This document shows, in pieces, positions 19,052 to 29,540 of a DNA stretch of 64,000 nucleotides. The stretch is taken from the NCBI RefSeq assembly GCF_003605195.1, contig NZ_QYOS01000025.1, forward strand, positions 186,001-250,000, written 5' to 3'. Under the pieces are notes generated by a model. The model was not told where the DNA came from and searched no databases. It was given only the letters and a program-made list of their open reading frames with translations. Source of the stretch: Aurantiacibacter odishensis (GTDB lineage: Bacteria > Pseudomonadota > Alphaproteobacteria > Sphingomonadales > Sphingomonadaceae). The translations under genes were made by a program, and so were the position numbers. The first letter of the stretch is position 1; each line of letters opens with the position of its first letter.

Positions 19052-20404
19052 ATGCATTTCAGTCGCCGCTCCCTCGCACCGGTCATTTGCGCCGCGCTGA
19101 TCGCGGCCACCCCTGCGCGCCCCGCGGCGCAGGAGGTTGAGTCGCGCGAGCAGGACGGGACCGAAACGGTGAACCTCACGCCGGCGCAACTGTTCGCCTT
19201 TGCCGACGAGGCGCGCGATGCCGGGGATTTCGAAACGGCGGAAACCGCCTATCGCGCCCTTGCGCAGCATCCCGAAATCGAACTGCGGACGGAAGCGCGC
19301 TTCCGCCTCGCGATGATGCTGGACGGGCAGGGCGAGACGCGCGAGGCGGCAACGATCCTGCGGCAGATCCTCGACGAGAAGCCCGATGCGGCGCGCGTGC
19401 GGGTGGAACTTGCGCGCATGCAGGCGACGATGGGCAACCTGCGCGCGGCGGAGCGCGAACTGCGCGCCGCGCACGCGGCAGGGCTACCGCCCGAAGTTGA
19501 GCGGCTGGTCCGGTTCTACGCCAGCGCGCTCAATTCCTCGCGCCTCTATGGTGCCAGCCTCGAACTGGCCCTCGCGCCCGACAGCAACATCAACCGCGCC
19601 ACTCGGTCGGACACGCTGGGCACGATCATCGGCGATTTCGACCTCAGTGAGGATGCCCAGGCGACCAGCGGCCTGGGCCTTGCTACCCGCGCGCAACTAT
19701 GGGGCCGTCTGCCCGTATCCTCGAATGTGCTAATGCGCGGAGAGATCAACGCCGGCGGTTCCTTCTACAAGGAAAACCAGTTCGACGACTACTCCATCGG
19801 CGTGGAGCTGGGGCCGGAGCTGCAATCGGGCGCGGACCGTTTCGCGCTGACCGGCGTGGTGCAGTGGCGCTGGTTCGGCGGCGATCCCTATGCCTTCTCC
19901 TACGGGGCGCAGGGGGACTGGCGCCACCCCATCGGCCAGCGCACGCAGATGCGCGTCGATGGCTCCGTGCTGCGCAGCGAGGACAGGTTCAACGACCTGC
20001 GCGATGCGACGCGCTACTCGCTCTCGACCGGCGTGGACCGCGCTTTCTCGCAGCGGTTCGGGGGCGGAGTGAGCGTTTCGGGCAGCCGCAGCGTGGCGCG
20101 CGATCCGGGCTATTCCACCACGCGCGGCGGGCTTGCCGCCTATGCCTACCGCGAGGCCGGGCAGACCACGCTGGTCGCCAATCTCGGCTATTCGCACTTG
20201 GAGGCTGACGAGAGGCTGTTCCTTTATCCGGAGCGCCGCCGGGACGACCGCCTCGATGCCGGACTCTCCGCGACGCTGCGTGCCCTGCGGGTCGGCACTT
20301 TCGCCCCGGTGGTGCGGCTGCGGTACGAGCGGAACTGGTCGACGGTGGAGATTTACGACTACGACCGGGTCGCTGCGGAATTCGGTGTGACCGCTGCCTT
20401 CTGA
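19052..20404 (+). CDS. Slam-like outer-membrane protein (DUF560, surface lipoprotein assembly modulator family)
   Basis: From the ATG at 19052 the 450-residue product begins with a signal peptide (MHFSRRSLAPVICAALIAAT). Next come a helical TPR-like domain (about 45-165: AETAYRALAQHPEIELRTEA, then AATILRQILDEKPDAARVRV) and a C-terminal beta-barrel of about 14 strands. The barrel opens with the family hallmark APDSNINRAT and ends with VRLRYERNWSTVEIYDYDR and a terminal aromatic residue. Known Slam proteins move TbpB-like lipoproteins across the outer membrane. Two loci for such lipoproteins follow directly, which supports the call. An upstream ATG at 18992 is open but gives no signal peptide. 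Confidence 0.88.
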   Translation: MHFSRRSLAPVICAALIAATPARPAAQEVESREQDGTETVNLTPAQLFAFADEARDAGDFETAETAYRALAQHPEIELRTEARFRLAMMLDGQGETREAATILRQILDEKPDAARVRVELARMQATMGNLRAAERELRAAHAAGLPPEVERLVRFYASALNSSRLYGASLELALAPDSNINRATRSDTLGTIIGDFDLSEDAQATSGLGLATRAQLWGRLPVSSNVLMRGEINAGGSFYKENQFDDYSIGVELGPELQSGADRFALTGVVQWRWFGGDPYAFSYGAQGDWRHPIGQRTQMRVDGSVLRSEDRFNDLRDATRYSLSTGVDRAFSQRFGGGVSVSGSRSVARDPGYSTTRGGLAAYAYREAGQTTLVANLGYSHLEADERLFLYPERRRDDRLDAGLSATLRALRVGTFAPVVRLRYERNWSTVEIYDYDRVAAEFGVTAAF

Positions 20405-20513
20405 CGGCCGCATTTTGAATATTGCCAGGATTTCGAATCGGGCGCATTATCGCGGTGTCAGGAGAGGCCTCTAAACCCCTTCGGACAGGGATCTTTTGGG
20501 GCTTTCAGAAAAT

Positions 20514-21122
<609 letters not shown>

Positions 21123-21149
21123 CAGCGCACGGACGAGACCGCGACCACG

Positions 21150-24100
21150 GTGAGCGGCCAGATCGAGGCGATTGCCTACGGCATCGTCACGCCCGTCGGA
21201 GAGGTTCCCACCACCGGCTCTGCCGATTACGAAGTGCGGCTCTACGGCACCACGGCCTTTTCCGACACGGCCCTGCCTTCGCGCGGGGACGGCTTGCTGA
21301 CGGTCAACTTTGCCAGCGGCGCGATCACCGGCACCGGCGAAGTCAGCACGCTCAACGGCGGCTCCGTCACGCAGATCGATCCGTGGCGCGTGCAGGCCAG
21401 CATCAGCGCGGCGAACAAGACCTTCTCCGGCCTGTTCGCGGTCACCAGCTTCACCGGCGGCACCGGCTCCATCCAGGGGCAGTTCTACGGCCCCGGCGCG
21501 GCGGAGCTTGGCGGTGCCTATTCGTTCAATCCCGGCGGCGGCGGACCGATCTATCTCGGCGTGATGCTGGGCAAGGAAACGAGCCTGTTCCCCACCAACG
21601 ATTCGCTTCGGGCGATGATCGTGAACGAAGACCTTGCCGAGATGGGGATGCAGTACCGCACCCAGATCGACAGCACCAACGGGGTGAATTTCAACGGCGG
21701 GGAGCCGAACCCGCACACGTCGGACACGTCATCCGTGCGCTACTCGGAAGACACCGGCTCGTTCGTCTACGATGCCGGGCTGGGCGGGGCAGATCGCGCC
21801 CTGACGTCGGCACCGGTCGCGTCGCTCAGCAACCTCGCGTTCGACGGATACACGTTCCAGACGACGGGGCCAGACGGCCAGACGGAGACGCACACCGTCT
21901 ACAAGTTCCGCCCGGCGGACAACAATCCCGAGCTGGTGCTTACCTATTCCAGCCTGCTGGCCTATCGCTATTCGAAGCCCGACTACGCGACCTATTTCAA
22001 CGTGGAGCAGGGCTACGTCGCGTTCGGCCAGCTGACCCCGGCAGACGCGATCCCTCGCACCGGGCAGGCGACCTATGGCGCGCTGCTCTATGGCCAGTCC
22101 GACAACACCACCATGTCAAACGGGCAGGGCGGCAATTACGAAGTGACCGGCACCGGCCAGTTCGTCGTCAATTTCGGCGCGGGCACGGTGGGCGGCTCGC
22201 TCAGCCCGTGGCTCTACGATCCTGTCGTCGGAACGCTGACGCAACTGGGTGACTACACACTCGAAACCGGCCAGATCACCTACGACAACCCCAGCTTCTT
22301 CCCCGATCCCGCGTTCTTCGGCGGCATCGCCGGGCCGAACACGCCTTCGGGCAGCGGGGGCTATTACCAGGGCCAGTTTGCCGGCCCCAATGCCGAGGAA
22401 CTGATCGCCCGCTGGTTCGCCCAGACGGTGGACCCGGTATCGGGCGGCCAGCTCGATATCTTCGGCGCGGCCGTGGGCAAGGCGGGGGCGAGCGTTTCGC
22501 TGCCGGACCTGCTGCCGGGCCGTGCGGCTCCCACGCTGGTGACGCTGCCCAGCCTGCCGCCGGGCACCACGTCCCTGATCGATCCCGATGGCCGCTATGG
22601 CTTCGCGACGCGGGCATCGCTGCTCAGCCTCGACACCAATTCGACGGGCGGCGTGACGACGCAGCCGGAAGCCGGCACCAGCCGGCTCGACATCGTCTAC
22701 GATTCCGCCACCGGCAATTACGAGGTGGTGGTCGGTGCCGATACGGTGACATTCGTACCGGGCAGCGAGACGGGCAGCTTCGCGGCTGGCAACGTCAACT
22801 ATTCGCGATTCGTCAACGGCACCGGCAACAACCAGGATGTGCTGGTAATCGCGGACTTCCCGGCATCGCCGGACAAGAACCTGTCCTACGTCACCCACGG
22901 CCTGTTCAGCAGCCGCAACCCGGCGGGCGTGGGTAGCGTGTTCGATGCCTACGGCTTCTATGCCGGTATCCCAACCGCGGCCTCCGAAGTGCCGCGAACG
23001 GGCTCTGCCAACTACTCGGTCTACCTCTATGCGCTGGCCGGGCAGAACGGCGCGCCGACGGAACTGGTGCGCTCGCTCGTACCCGGCACGATGGACGTCT
23101 ATTTCCAGGGCGACAGCATCTACCTCACGGGCGATGCCGAGCGGTACAATCTCGCCACCGGTGCTTCGCTGGGAACGGTGAACTACAATGCCAGCGCCGA
23201 CATTTCGGGCTTCGAGAACGATTTTGGCGGCGTGTTCCGCCTGAACGGCGTGGAAGGAAGCTGGGAAGGGCTGTTCTTCGGCCCGGCGGCGCAGGAAGTT
23301 GCCGCCACGTTCCAGTCGCTGAACGGTGGATACTCCTATGCCGGTTCGCTGGCAGGCTCCCGCGATCCCGCCTTCCGGGGCGTCGCCACCAACTTCGCCG
23401 AGCTGACCGAACCGACCGATTTCGGAGCGATCCAGCTGCGCACGCAGCAGTCGCGCTATTCGTTCAGCACAGAGGTCTACCAGCAGTTCGGCCAGGTGGG
23501 TGATTTCATGGAATACACCGGTGTCCCCCCGGTCCGCTACGATCCCGCTACCGGCGAATGGACCGTCGTGCGCGGGATCGAGGCCACGTTCGACACGGGC
23601 GACATCGATGCCGCGCAGTCGAACGACCAGTTCATCGCCTATGGCGACACCGTGCTGGGCGAAACGGGCGTGGATCCAGTGAACGGCATGAAGCTGCTCA
23701 ACCCCGCGGCGGGCAACTCGTTCGTGGAGCTGACCTACACCTCCTTCATCGATTACCAGGCGGGCGACGGCACAGTTGACCGCTACCTGCTGGTCTTCGG
23801 GTTCGAGACAGAGGACGTGGACGTTCCGACCACGGGCAGCGCCAGCTACACCACCACGGTCGTGGGCGTGGGGGCCAGCACCGGCTTCGACGGCGACGAG
23901 TTCTACACCGTGGACGGCACCAATGCGATCACGGTGAACTTCGGCGCAGGTTCGTGGAGGGCGGCCTTGGACCTGAACGGCACGAACCAGAACACCGGGG
24001 CCACCCGCGATCTGGGCAGTTACACGACGGACCTCGGCTCGATCACCGGCAACAAGCTGAACCAGACGAACCTGCGCGACGGGGCCGATACCGATGTGGG

Positions 24101-24236
24101 CGACATGTTCGCCTACTTCTTCGGCCCGCAGGCGGCAGAGATCGGCGGCGGCTTCGATATCTACACCCCCGACACCATTCGCGGCGGAGATAACCAGCTG
24201 GATATCGACGGCGTGTTCTTCGGCAAGAAAGACTGA
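21150..24236 (+). CDS. TbpB-like surface lipoprotein, C-terminal portion (four tandem barrel units)
   Basis: A frame of 1028 codons, continuous with the preceding fragment apart from the TGA at 21120. The first usable start after it is the GTG at 21150, with no convincing ribosome-binding site and no signal peptide. The protein is beta-rich and contains four repeats of about 280-300 residues. Each has a TGxAxY strand (VPTTGSADYEV, IPRTGQATYGA, VPRTGSANYSV, VPTTGSASYTT) and a TbpB-barrel motif: GQFYGPGAAELGG at 21477, GQFAGPNAEEL at 22371, GLFFGPAAQEV at 23268 and YFFGPQAAEIGG at 24111. With its N-terminus intact the protein would be about 1240 residues. It is best read as the 3' part of one interrupted gene. 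Confidence 0.7.
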   Translation: MSGQIEAIAYGIVTPVGEVPTTGSADYEVRLYGTTAFSDTALPSRGDGLLTVNFASGAITGTGEVSTLNGGSVTQIDPWRVQASISAANKTFSGLFAVTSFTGGTGSIQGQFYGPGAAELGGAYSFNPGGGGPIYLGVMLGKETSLFPTNDSLRAMIVNEDLAEMGMQYRTQIDSTNGVNFNGGEPNPHTSDTSSVRYSEDTGSFVYDAGLGGADRALTSAPVASLSNLAFDGYTFQTTGPDGQTETHTVYKFRPADNNPELVLTYSSLLAYRYSKPDYATYFNVEQGYVAFGQLTPADAIPRTGQATYGALLYGQSDNTTMSNGQGGNYEVTGTGQFVVNFGAGTVGGSLSPWLYDPVVGTLTQLGDYTLETGQITYDNPSFFPDPAFFGGIAGPNTPSGSGGYYQGQFAGPNAEELIARWFAQTVDPVSGGQLDIFGAAVGKAGASVSLPDLLPGRAAPTLVTLPSLPPGTTSLIDPDGRYGFATRASLLSLDTNSTGGVTTQPEAGTSRLDIVYDSATGNYEVVVGADTVTFVPGSETGSFAAGNVNYSRFVNGTGNNQDVLVIADFPASPDKNLSYVTHGLFSSRNPAGVGSVFDAYGFYAGIPTAASEVPRTGSANYSVYLYALAGQNGAPTELVRSLVPGTMDVYFQGDSIYLTGDAERYNLATGASLGTVNYNASADISGFENDFGGVFRLNGVEGSWEGLFFGPAAQEVAATFQSLNGGYSYAGSLAGSRDPAFRGVATNFAELTEPTDFGAIQLRTQQSRYSFSTEVYQQFGQVGDFMEYTGVPPVRYDPATGEWTVVRGIEATFDTGDIDAAQSNDQFIAYGDTVLGETGVDPVNGMKLLNPAAGNSFVELTYTSFIDYQAGDGTVDRYLLVFGFETEDVDVPTTGSASYTTTVVGVGASTGFDGDEFYTVDGTNAITVNFGAGSWRAALDLNGTNQNTGATRDLGSYTTDLGSITGNKLNQTNLRDGADTDVGDMFAYFFGPQAAEIGGGFDIYTPDTIRGGDNQLDIDGVFFGKKD

Positions 24237-24325
24237 TGACAAGGAAGCGCGTTGCCCTATCCGGGCGGCGCGCTTGCGGTTACGAGTGAACAGGTGCCTC
24301 CGCTAAGGCGCATTGAGGACAGGGT

Positions 24326-26185
24326 ATGCATTCCATCAAGACAGCTTCGATCTCCAGCCTCGCGCTGGCACTGGCAGCGTGCGGCGGAGGCGGCACCTCG
24401 GGCGGCGGCGGCCCGGTCATCACGCCCGGCCCCGCGCCCACGGCAACGCCGACACCATCGCCAACGCCTACGCCTACGCCCACTCCCGCGCCGACTCCGG
24501 CACCCACTCCCGCTCCTTCGCCGACACCCACGCCGGTGCCGACGAATCCGAACACCAGCGTGCAGCCGCCGCTGGAAACGGGCACCTTTGCAACGCAGGC
24601 CGATATCACGACCGTGACCTACGATCGCGGCGCGGCCCAGGCTTCAGCCAAGGGCGATGGCTCGCAGATCACCATCAGCTACGACGCGACCGACAACGCC
24701 TACGTGATCGGGGTCGGGCCGCAGAATTACCGCTTCCTGCCGAGTGACGCGGTAGCCTCTGCGGGGAACTTCGCCTTTGCGAACAGCGCGAACGGGGAGG
24801 AGCGGAACCTCCTGCTATCCACCGGCGACCAGGGGCTGATCGAACCGCGCCCGGATTATGTGCGCGAGGGATTGTTCTACACCTCCACCTACAATGCCAT
24901 CGACGACGAGCGCGACTATACCGCATCCAGTTTCGTGTTCGGCCTGCCCAGCGACGTGGCCGATATCGCGCCAAGCGGGCGGGCGGCGCATTTCATCACC
25001 CTGCGCGGCGCATTGTCCGGTTCGTCCGCACAAGGCGCGCCTTATGACACGCTTTCGCTGCTGAGCGGCGTCGGCTCGATCCAGGTCGACTTTGCCACCG
25101 GCAAGGTGACGATCGCCGCGAACACGACGGTCAGCAACACGCAGGGCCAGTCGCGCGACCAGGCCAATGCGGGCACGCTGTCCGGCACGGCGAGCCTGGC
25201 CTCGGGCGAGAACCTGTTCACCGGCAGCTTCACCGCCAACCATACCGACGGTGCGGGGGCGCTGGTGTTCAACGGCGACTGGTCGGGCCGTTTCTACGGG
25301 CCGGATGCGGACGAGGTGGGCGGCACGCTCTACGCGACCTCCGGCAACTACTTCTACAGCGCCAGCTTCGCGGGCCGCGAATACGATGAGGTCGTGCCCG
25401 GCGACACGCTGACAAACCTCACCGGCGTCACGCGTTTCCGCACCAGCCGCAATGCAAACCTGTTCCCGGATGCAGGCGGCATCGACTCCCTGCTGAGCGA
25501 ATATTTCCTCACCTACGACGCGGCAACGCAGCGGTGGGAAGTGGCGACGAGCCAGTTCAACATCGGCTTCGGCCCTGGCAACCGCGTGGCCGCGCAGGAT
25601 GCGAATGACCTGCTGGCCTACCGCGCCACGCAGCCCGTGGCGGACGGGGGCGAGGTGCAATACGATATCGGCCTGTTCGACGGCAGTTCGCAGGGCGTGA
25701 CGCTCACCTACACCAGCTTCGCCCGCGTGATCGGCACCCGGCTGGATGCGAGCGACGCGGTGGAAGCGACCTCGCTCGACTGGATCGCTTTCGGCATTGC
25801 CACGCCGCTCGACCAGATACCGCTCACCGGCAGCGCCAGCTATACAGGGCGCACGGCGGGCACCCTGCGGCAGGGATCGGATATCCTCGCCGATTTCGGC
25901 GGCACCTCGCTGCTGCGGGTGAACTTCGGCGACCAGACCCTTACCGTGCGGATTGCACCAAGCGGCGTCGACGCGGGCGGTGTGCCGATTGCCTACGGTA
26001 TCTACGATTTCGCCGGCGCGCTGTCGGCGGTGACGGGCGAGATCGAGGCGGACCTGAACGGCGGAAACGGCTCCCTGCTGGGCCGCTTCTTCGGCGATGC
26101 CGCGCAGGAATACGGCGCGACGTTCAGGATCGAGGATGCAGGGCTGGGCACGCTCGACGGGGTCAGCTTCGGCACGCGCGACTGA
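24326..26185 (+). CDS. TbpB-like surface lipoprotein (two barrel units), putative Slam substrate
   Basis: An intact 619-residue paralogue of the preceding interrupted gene. The signal peptide ([17 protein letters not shown], lipobox LAAC) and the [19 protein letters not shown] linker are almost the same as in the paralogue. A Pro-Thr/Ala tether follows, then two beta-rich units with the motifs [13 protein letters not shown] (about 25285) and [12 protein letters not shown] (26081) and the strand [21 protein letters not shown] precedes the ATG. The likely role is a surface-exposed binding protein delivered by the neighbouring Slam-like barrel. No cargo can be read from the sequence; haem, metal or host-protein binding are only possibilities from TbpB relatives. 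Confidence 0.88.
   Translation: MHSIKTASISSLALALAACGGGGTSGGGGPVITPGPAPTATPTPSPTPTPTPTPAPTPAPTPAPSPTPTPVPTNPNTSVQPPLETGTFATQADITTVTYDRGAAQASAKGDGSQITISYDATDNAYVIGVGPQNYRFLPSDAVASAGNFAFANSANGEERNLLLSTGDQGLIEPRPDYVREGLFYTSTYNAIDDERDYTASSFVFGLPSDVADIAPSGRAAHFITLRGALSGSSAQGAPYDTLSLLSGVGSIQVDFATGKVTIAANTTVSNTQGQSRDQANAGTLSGTASLASGENLFTGSFTANHTDGAGALVFNGDWSGRFYGPDADEVGGTLYATSGNYFYSASFAGREYDEVVPGDTLTNLTGVTRFRTSRNANLFPDAGGIDSLLSEYFLTYDAATQRWEVATSQFNIGFGPGNRVAAQDANDLLAYRATQPVADGGEVQYDIGLFDGSSQGVTLTYTSFARVIGTRLDASDAVEATSLDWIAFGIATPLDQIPLTGSASYTGRTAGTLRQGSDILADFGGTSLLRVNFGDQTLTVRIAPSGVDAGGVPIAYGIYDFAGALSAVTGEIEADLNGGNGSLLGRFFGDAAQEYGATFRIEDAGLGTLDGVSFGTRD
24427..24546 (+). repeat. Pro-Thr/Ala repeat linker (coding)
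   Basis: About 40 codons of Pro alternating with Thr, Ala or Ser, directly after the lipidation region of the second TbpB-like lipoprotein. It is shorter than the matching linker in the first locus, which suggests repeat-length drift. Confidence 0.85.
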
Positions 26186-26206
26186 CCACGCTCGATTTAC
26201 AGGGGA

Positions 26207-26238
26207 AGGGCGCGCCACCCGGCCGGGTGGCGCGCCCT
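26207..26238. terminator. bidirectional hairpin between converging surface genes
   Basis: A perfect 14-bp stem (26207-26220 with 26225-26238) closes a GGCC loop, between the stop of the second lipoprotein gene and the stop of the autotransporter gene. There is no long T run on either side, so termination strength is uncertain, but position and symmetry fit a shared terminator. Confidence 0.7.
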
Positions 26239-26260
26239 CCTGCTGTCTTCCGATCACGCC

Positions 26261-29191
26261 TCAGAAGCTGATACCGGCCCCGGCGCTGAAGCCGCCCTTG
26301 CCGTTGGTATCGATCGTGCCGCCCACGCTCAGCACGCCTGCCCCGTCGTTGAACGTAGTGGATGCGCCGATGGCGAAGGCCGTTTCGCCGCGATAGTGGC
26401 CGATCGCGCCGCCAACCATCGAGCGGCCCGGATCCATCGTCTGCGGGACGCCCGCCAGCGCCATGGCGCCCGCGGTTCCGGCAAACGCCTCGTCGCGCAG
26501 TTCGTCAAGGTCGAAGGCCAGCTGGTCCAGCCCGGCGCTGATAATGTCGAACCGCTGGTCGGTATATTCCATCGAGCTGCTCATCACGTCGGCCAGACCA
26601 GCCTGCAACTGGCCAAGGTTCACCGCGTCATTCGCCAGCGTGCCGTTGGCAACGTTGTGCACCCGCACCGGCGCGGAAGAGTCGAGGCCCACGAAGGTCA
26701 CGTCCTGCGTGATCGTGCCGCCGTTGCTCTGCGTCGGATCGTCAGGATCGGAATACTGCACCGCGACGACCGTACTGCCCGAGAGGTTGGCATTGATCGT
26801 CGCGATGTCCGAGGTGTTCTGGTCGATATCCACGCGGTTCTCTGCCACGGCTGCATTGGTAGCCGCCAGCTGCGAACCGTTGACCGCGTCGGTCGATCCG
26901 GCAGCGACATTGCCCGCCGCCACGTTCGTCAGGCGCACAGGGTCGCCCCCTGCGCCGATCAGCGCAGCGGTGTTGGTGGGCGTGTCGCTCATCATCGTGG
27001 GATCCACATCGTCCACGTAGCCGATGGGCACATTGGCAAGCTGCTGCTGCACTTCGACAATCGAGGTTTCGTTCACCGTCACCCGGTTGTCGATGTTGGC
27101 AATCGCGGTGCTGTTGTCCGCAATATCGCCCTCATTCACGGTGACGCGGCCATCGATATCGACGATGTCGCCTTCGTTCACCGTCACCCGGTCGTCGAGA
27201 TTGGCGATGTCCGTGGTGTTGTTGGCGATATCGCCTTCGTTCACCGTCACGCGGGCGTCGATGTCGGCGATATCGCCTTCGTTGATCGTCACCCGGTCAT
27301 CGAGATTGGCGATGACGGTGGTGTTGTTGGCGATATCGCCTTCGTTCACTGTCACGCGCGCATCGATGTTGGCAATGTCCGTCTCGTTCGCGGTGACGCG
27401 ATTGTCGAGATCGACAATGTCGCCCTCGTTCGTGGTGACCCGCGTATCGAGATCGGCCACGGCCTGGTTGGTTGCAAACAACTGGCTGCCGTTCACCGCC
27501 TCGTCGGACGTGGCGCTGACCTCGCCGTCGGCGACATTTGCAAGCGTGGTGCCGCCGGCGCCGTCGAAGGTGATACTGGTGCGCGTCGCATCGTCGTAGG
27601 TCACGCCCAGCGGATCGCCGGTGCTGCCGATTGCTAGAATGGCATCGGCGTTGGCCTGGATGGCGACGGTGTTGGCGTCGACCTGCTGGTTGGTGGCGAA
27701 CAGTTGCGAGCCGTTGACCGCATCGCTGGAGCCTGCGCTCAGCGTGCCATCGGCGACGTTGGTGACGGTCGTCCCGCCAGCGCCTCCCAGCGTCACGCTG
27801 GCCTGTGTGGCATCGTCGTATTGCACCGCCGTATCCTGCAATGCCGCAATGTCGGTGGTGTTGGTAGCGACGTCCGTTTGCAGGTCGACGATGTCCGTGG
27901 TGTTGGCCGCCACGTCCGTCTGGAGATCGGCAATGTCGCCGGCATTCGCGGCCACATCCTGATTGGTGGCAAACAGCTGGGAGCCATTCACTGCCTCATC
28001 CGACGTTGCGCTTACCTCGCCATCGGCCACGTTGGCGATGGTGGTGCCGCCCGCACCGCCCAGCGTCACGCTGGCCTGTGTGGCATCGTCGTATTGCACT
28101 GCGGTATCCTGCAGGGCCGCGATATCGGTGGTATTCGTCGCGACGTCTGTCTGCAGGTTCGTGATATCCGTAGTGTTCGTGGCGACATCGGTCTGGAGGC
28201 CGCCGATATCGGCGGCGTTTGCGGCCACATCCTGATTGGTTGCGAACAGTTGGGATCCGTTCACTGCCTCGCCGGACGTGGCGCTCACTTCGCCATCGGC
28301 AAGGTTGGCGATGGTGGTTCCACCCGCGCCGCCTAGCGTAATGGAGGTCTGCGTCGCGTCATCATACTGCACGGCATTCGCCACGGATGCGCTGACGCCA
28401 TCGATCGCCGCCTGCACCTGGCCGACGGTCGCGGCATCGGTGGGGGCGGAGCCGGGCGCGACATTGGTGATCTGCCGCAGCGCGCCGGGCGCACCCACCG
28501 AAACCGAACCGGCGGAGTCGAAAGTCCCGGCAAGGAAATCGGCGGTATAGCCGGTTTGCGCGCCGCGATCCGCGACGGATCCTGCGCCCAGGGCAACACT
28601 GTTCGCGGCAGTTGCGCTGGCATCCGTACCGATTGCGATGGCGCCGTTCGCGCCGACTGCGGTGGAAGCGTTGTTGCCCAGCGCAATGGCATCGAGCTCT
28701 CCGGCCGATGCTGTCAGGCCGTCTGCACCAAGGCCCGAGATCTGGTTGCCGCCGATGGCAAGCCCACCTTCTTCGTTGAGCGTGAAATTGTCGGCGGCAA
28801 GGTTGCAGTCGCCGGGCGAAACGACGTTGCCGTCCGTGTCGAGCACCTGCAGCGAAATCGTGTCCCCGGCTGCGATTGCCGCGGTGGTATCCGCAATACC
28901 CAGGTCGACGTCGGGAATATCGAGCAGGTCGACCGTGCCCAGGACGAGGTCCAGTTCGATATCGAGGAGGTTGTCGTAAAGGGTTTCCAGCCCGGTCGCG
29001 GTGGGCACGACGGTGGTGGTTAGGATATCTGTCAGCACGGAATCGTCGAGCGAGATACCGGTGCAGACGTCGACTACGGGTTGGAGGGCCTGGGCCTGGA
29101 CAGGTTTGGTGAAGCCCGGTGCGGTCAGGCTGGCAGCGCCAACCCCGGCCATCATCGTCGCTCGGAGAATCGCGGTGTGTGTCTTCCTCAT
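26261..29191 (-). CDS. trimeric autotransporter adhesin (YadA family)
   Basis: A 976-residue surface adhesin. An N-terminal signal sequence (about 1-34, ending PVQAQA) is followed by a non-repetitive passenger. Next come YadA head repeats (IALGNNASTAVGANGAIAIG, NSVALGAGSVADRGAQ), several neck motifs (DAVNGSQL or EAVNGSQL), coiled-coil stalk segments and a C-terminal membrane anchor of four strands ending GGFSAGAGISF. The anchor trimerises into a 12-strand pore in the outer membrane. A GAGAGGAAGAG ribosome-binding site precedes the ATG. It converges on the lipoprotein genes and is divergent from uvrA. The likely role is adhesion or autoaggregation; the ligand is unknown. Confidence 0.93.
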   Translation of the reverse strand: MRKTHTAILRATMMAGVGAASLTAPGFTKPVQAQALQPVVDVCTGISLDDSVLTDILTTTVVPTATGLETLYDNLLDIELDLVLGTVDLLDIPDVDLGIADTTAAIAAGDTISLQVLDTDGNVVSPGDCNLAADNFTLNEEGGLAIGGNQISGLGADGLTASAGELDAIALGNNASTAVGANGAIAIGTDASATAANSVALGAGSVADRGAQTGYTADFLAGTFDSAGSVSVGAPGALRQITNVAPGSAPTDAATVGQVQAAIDGVSASVANAVQYDDATQTSITLGGAGGTTIANLADGEVSATSGEAVNGSQLFATNQDVAANAADIGGLQTDVATNTTDITNLQTDVATNTTDIAALQDTAVQYDDATQASVTLGGAGGTTIANVADGEVSATSDEAVNGSQLFATNQDVAANAGDIADLQTDVAANTTDIVDLQTDVATNTTDIAALQDTAVQYDDATQASVTLGGAGGTTVTNVADGTLSAGSSDAVNGSQLFATNQQVDANTVAIQANADAILAIGSTGDPLGVTYDDATRTSITFDGAGGTTLANVADGEVSATSDEAVNGSQLFATNQAVADLDTRVTTNEGDIVDLDNRVTANETDIANIDARVTVNEGDIANNTTVIANLDDRVTINEGDIADIDARVTVNEGDIANNTTDIANLDDRVTVNEGDIVDIDGRVTVNEGDIADNSTAIANIDNRVTVNETSIVEVQQQLANVPIGYVDDVDPTMMSDTPTNTAALIGAGGDPVRLTNVAAGNVAAGSTDAVNGSQLAATNAAVAENRVDIDQNTSDIATINANLSGSTVVAVQYSDPDDPTQSNGGTITQDVTFVGLDSSAPVRVHNVANGTLANDAVNLGQLQAGLADVMSSSMEYTDQRFDIISAGLDQLAFDLDELRDEAFAGTAGAMALAGVPQTMDPGRSMVGGAIGHYRGETAFAIGASTTFNDGAGVLSVGGTIDTNGKGGFSAGAGISF
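27060..27442 (-). repeat. heptad-multiple coiled-coil repeats in the adhesin stalk
   Basis: Read on the coding strand, the units start with RVT(V/I/A/T)NE and have lengths 14, 14, 21, 14, 21, 14 and 21 residues, for example RVTVNEGDIADIDA and RVTVNEGDIANNTTDIANLDD. All are multiples of seven, as needed to keep a trimeric coiled coil in register. The DNA units (42 and 63 bp) are highly similar and are probably prone to recombination. Confidence 0.85.
27827..28372 (-). repeat. two tandem 273-bp neck-stalk units in the adhesin gene
   Basis: Two consecutive 91-codon units (28372-28100 and 28099-27827) each begin VQYDDATQ and end TTDIAALQDTA. Each contains LGGAGGTTIAN, an EAVNGSQLFATNQDVAANA neck and TDVA(T/A)NTTDI stalk segments. 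Partial third and fourth copies continue below 27826. Similarity between the two full units is high enough to suggest recent duplication. Confidence 0.88.
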
Positions 29192-29285
29192 TTCTCTTCC
29201 TCTCGTTTACCCGTCCAAGTAATTGAGATTATTCGTAATTTAGGAAGAGGAGCGTTAAGAGAATCCTATCGCGAATTGAGGACGG

Positions 29286-29427
29286 ATTGCGCAAACTGCG
29301 CAATTTTGCAGGAAGATCGGATGGTTAGATGAAATCGGCTTCTTGGCAGTGTCCGGCGGTTTCGAAGCTCGCGGATTCGAGAATAGTTAAGATTTCGTTA
29401 ACTCTGATCGCGACCAAATTGCGCAAT
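29286..29427. promoter_or_regulatory. paired TTGCGCAA-type palindromes between adhesin and uvrA
   Basis: The 447-bp gap between the divergent adhesin and uvrA genes is AT-rich. It contains ATTGCGCA-AAC-TGCGCAAT (29286-29304, perfect 8-3-8) and, 114 bp on, ATTGCGCAAT (29418-29427, perfect 10-bp palindrome). The shared half-site looks like an operator for a dimeric regulator. No regulator gene is adjacent and the target is unknown; the first site is about 95 bp upstream of the adhesin start. No gene is supported in this gap. Confidence 0.4.
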
Positions 29428-29540
29428 ATGCGGTTGCGCGGCTTTCAAGCGGAATTTCAATATCTTGTCGCGAATCAAACATAGGCGAAATGCGGCTTGG
29501 ACGCAGTACGGCTTTTCGACCGCACTTGTGCACACCAGCG

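Noticed and set aside
27060-28372. Regular repeats considered as a CRISPR array or satellite
   Set aside because: They are in frame in the adhesin gene, their unit lengths are multiples of 21 bp, and they encode coiled-coil heptads. There are no unique spacers.
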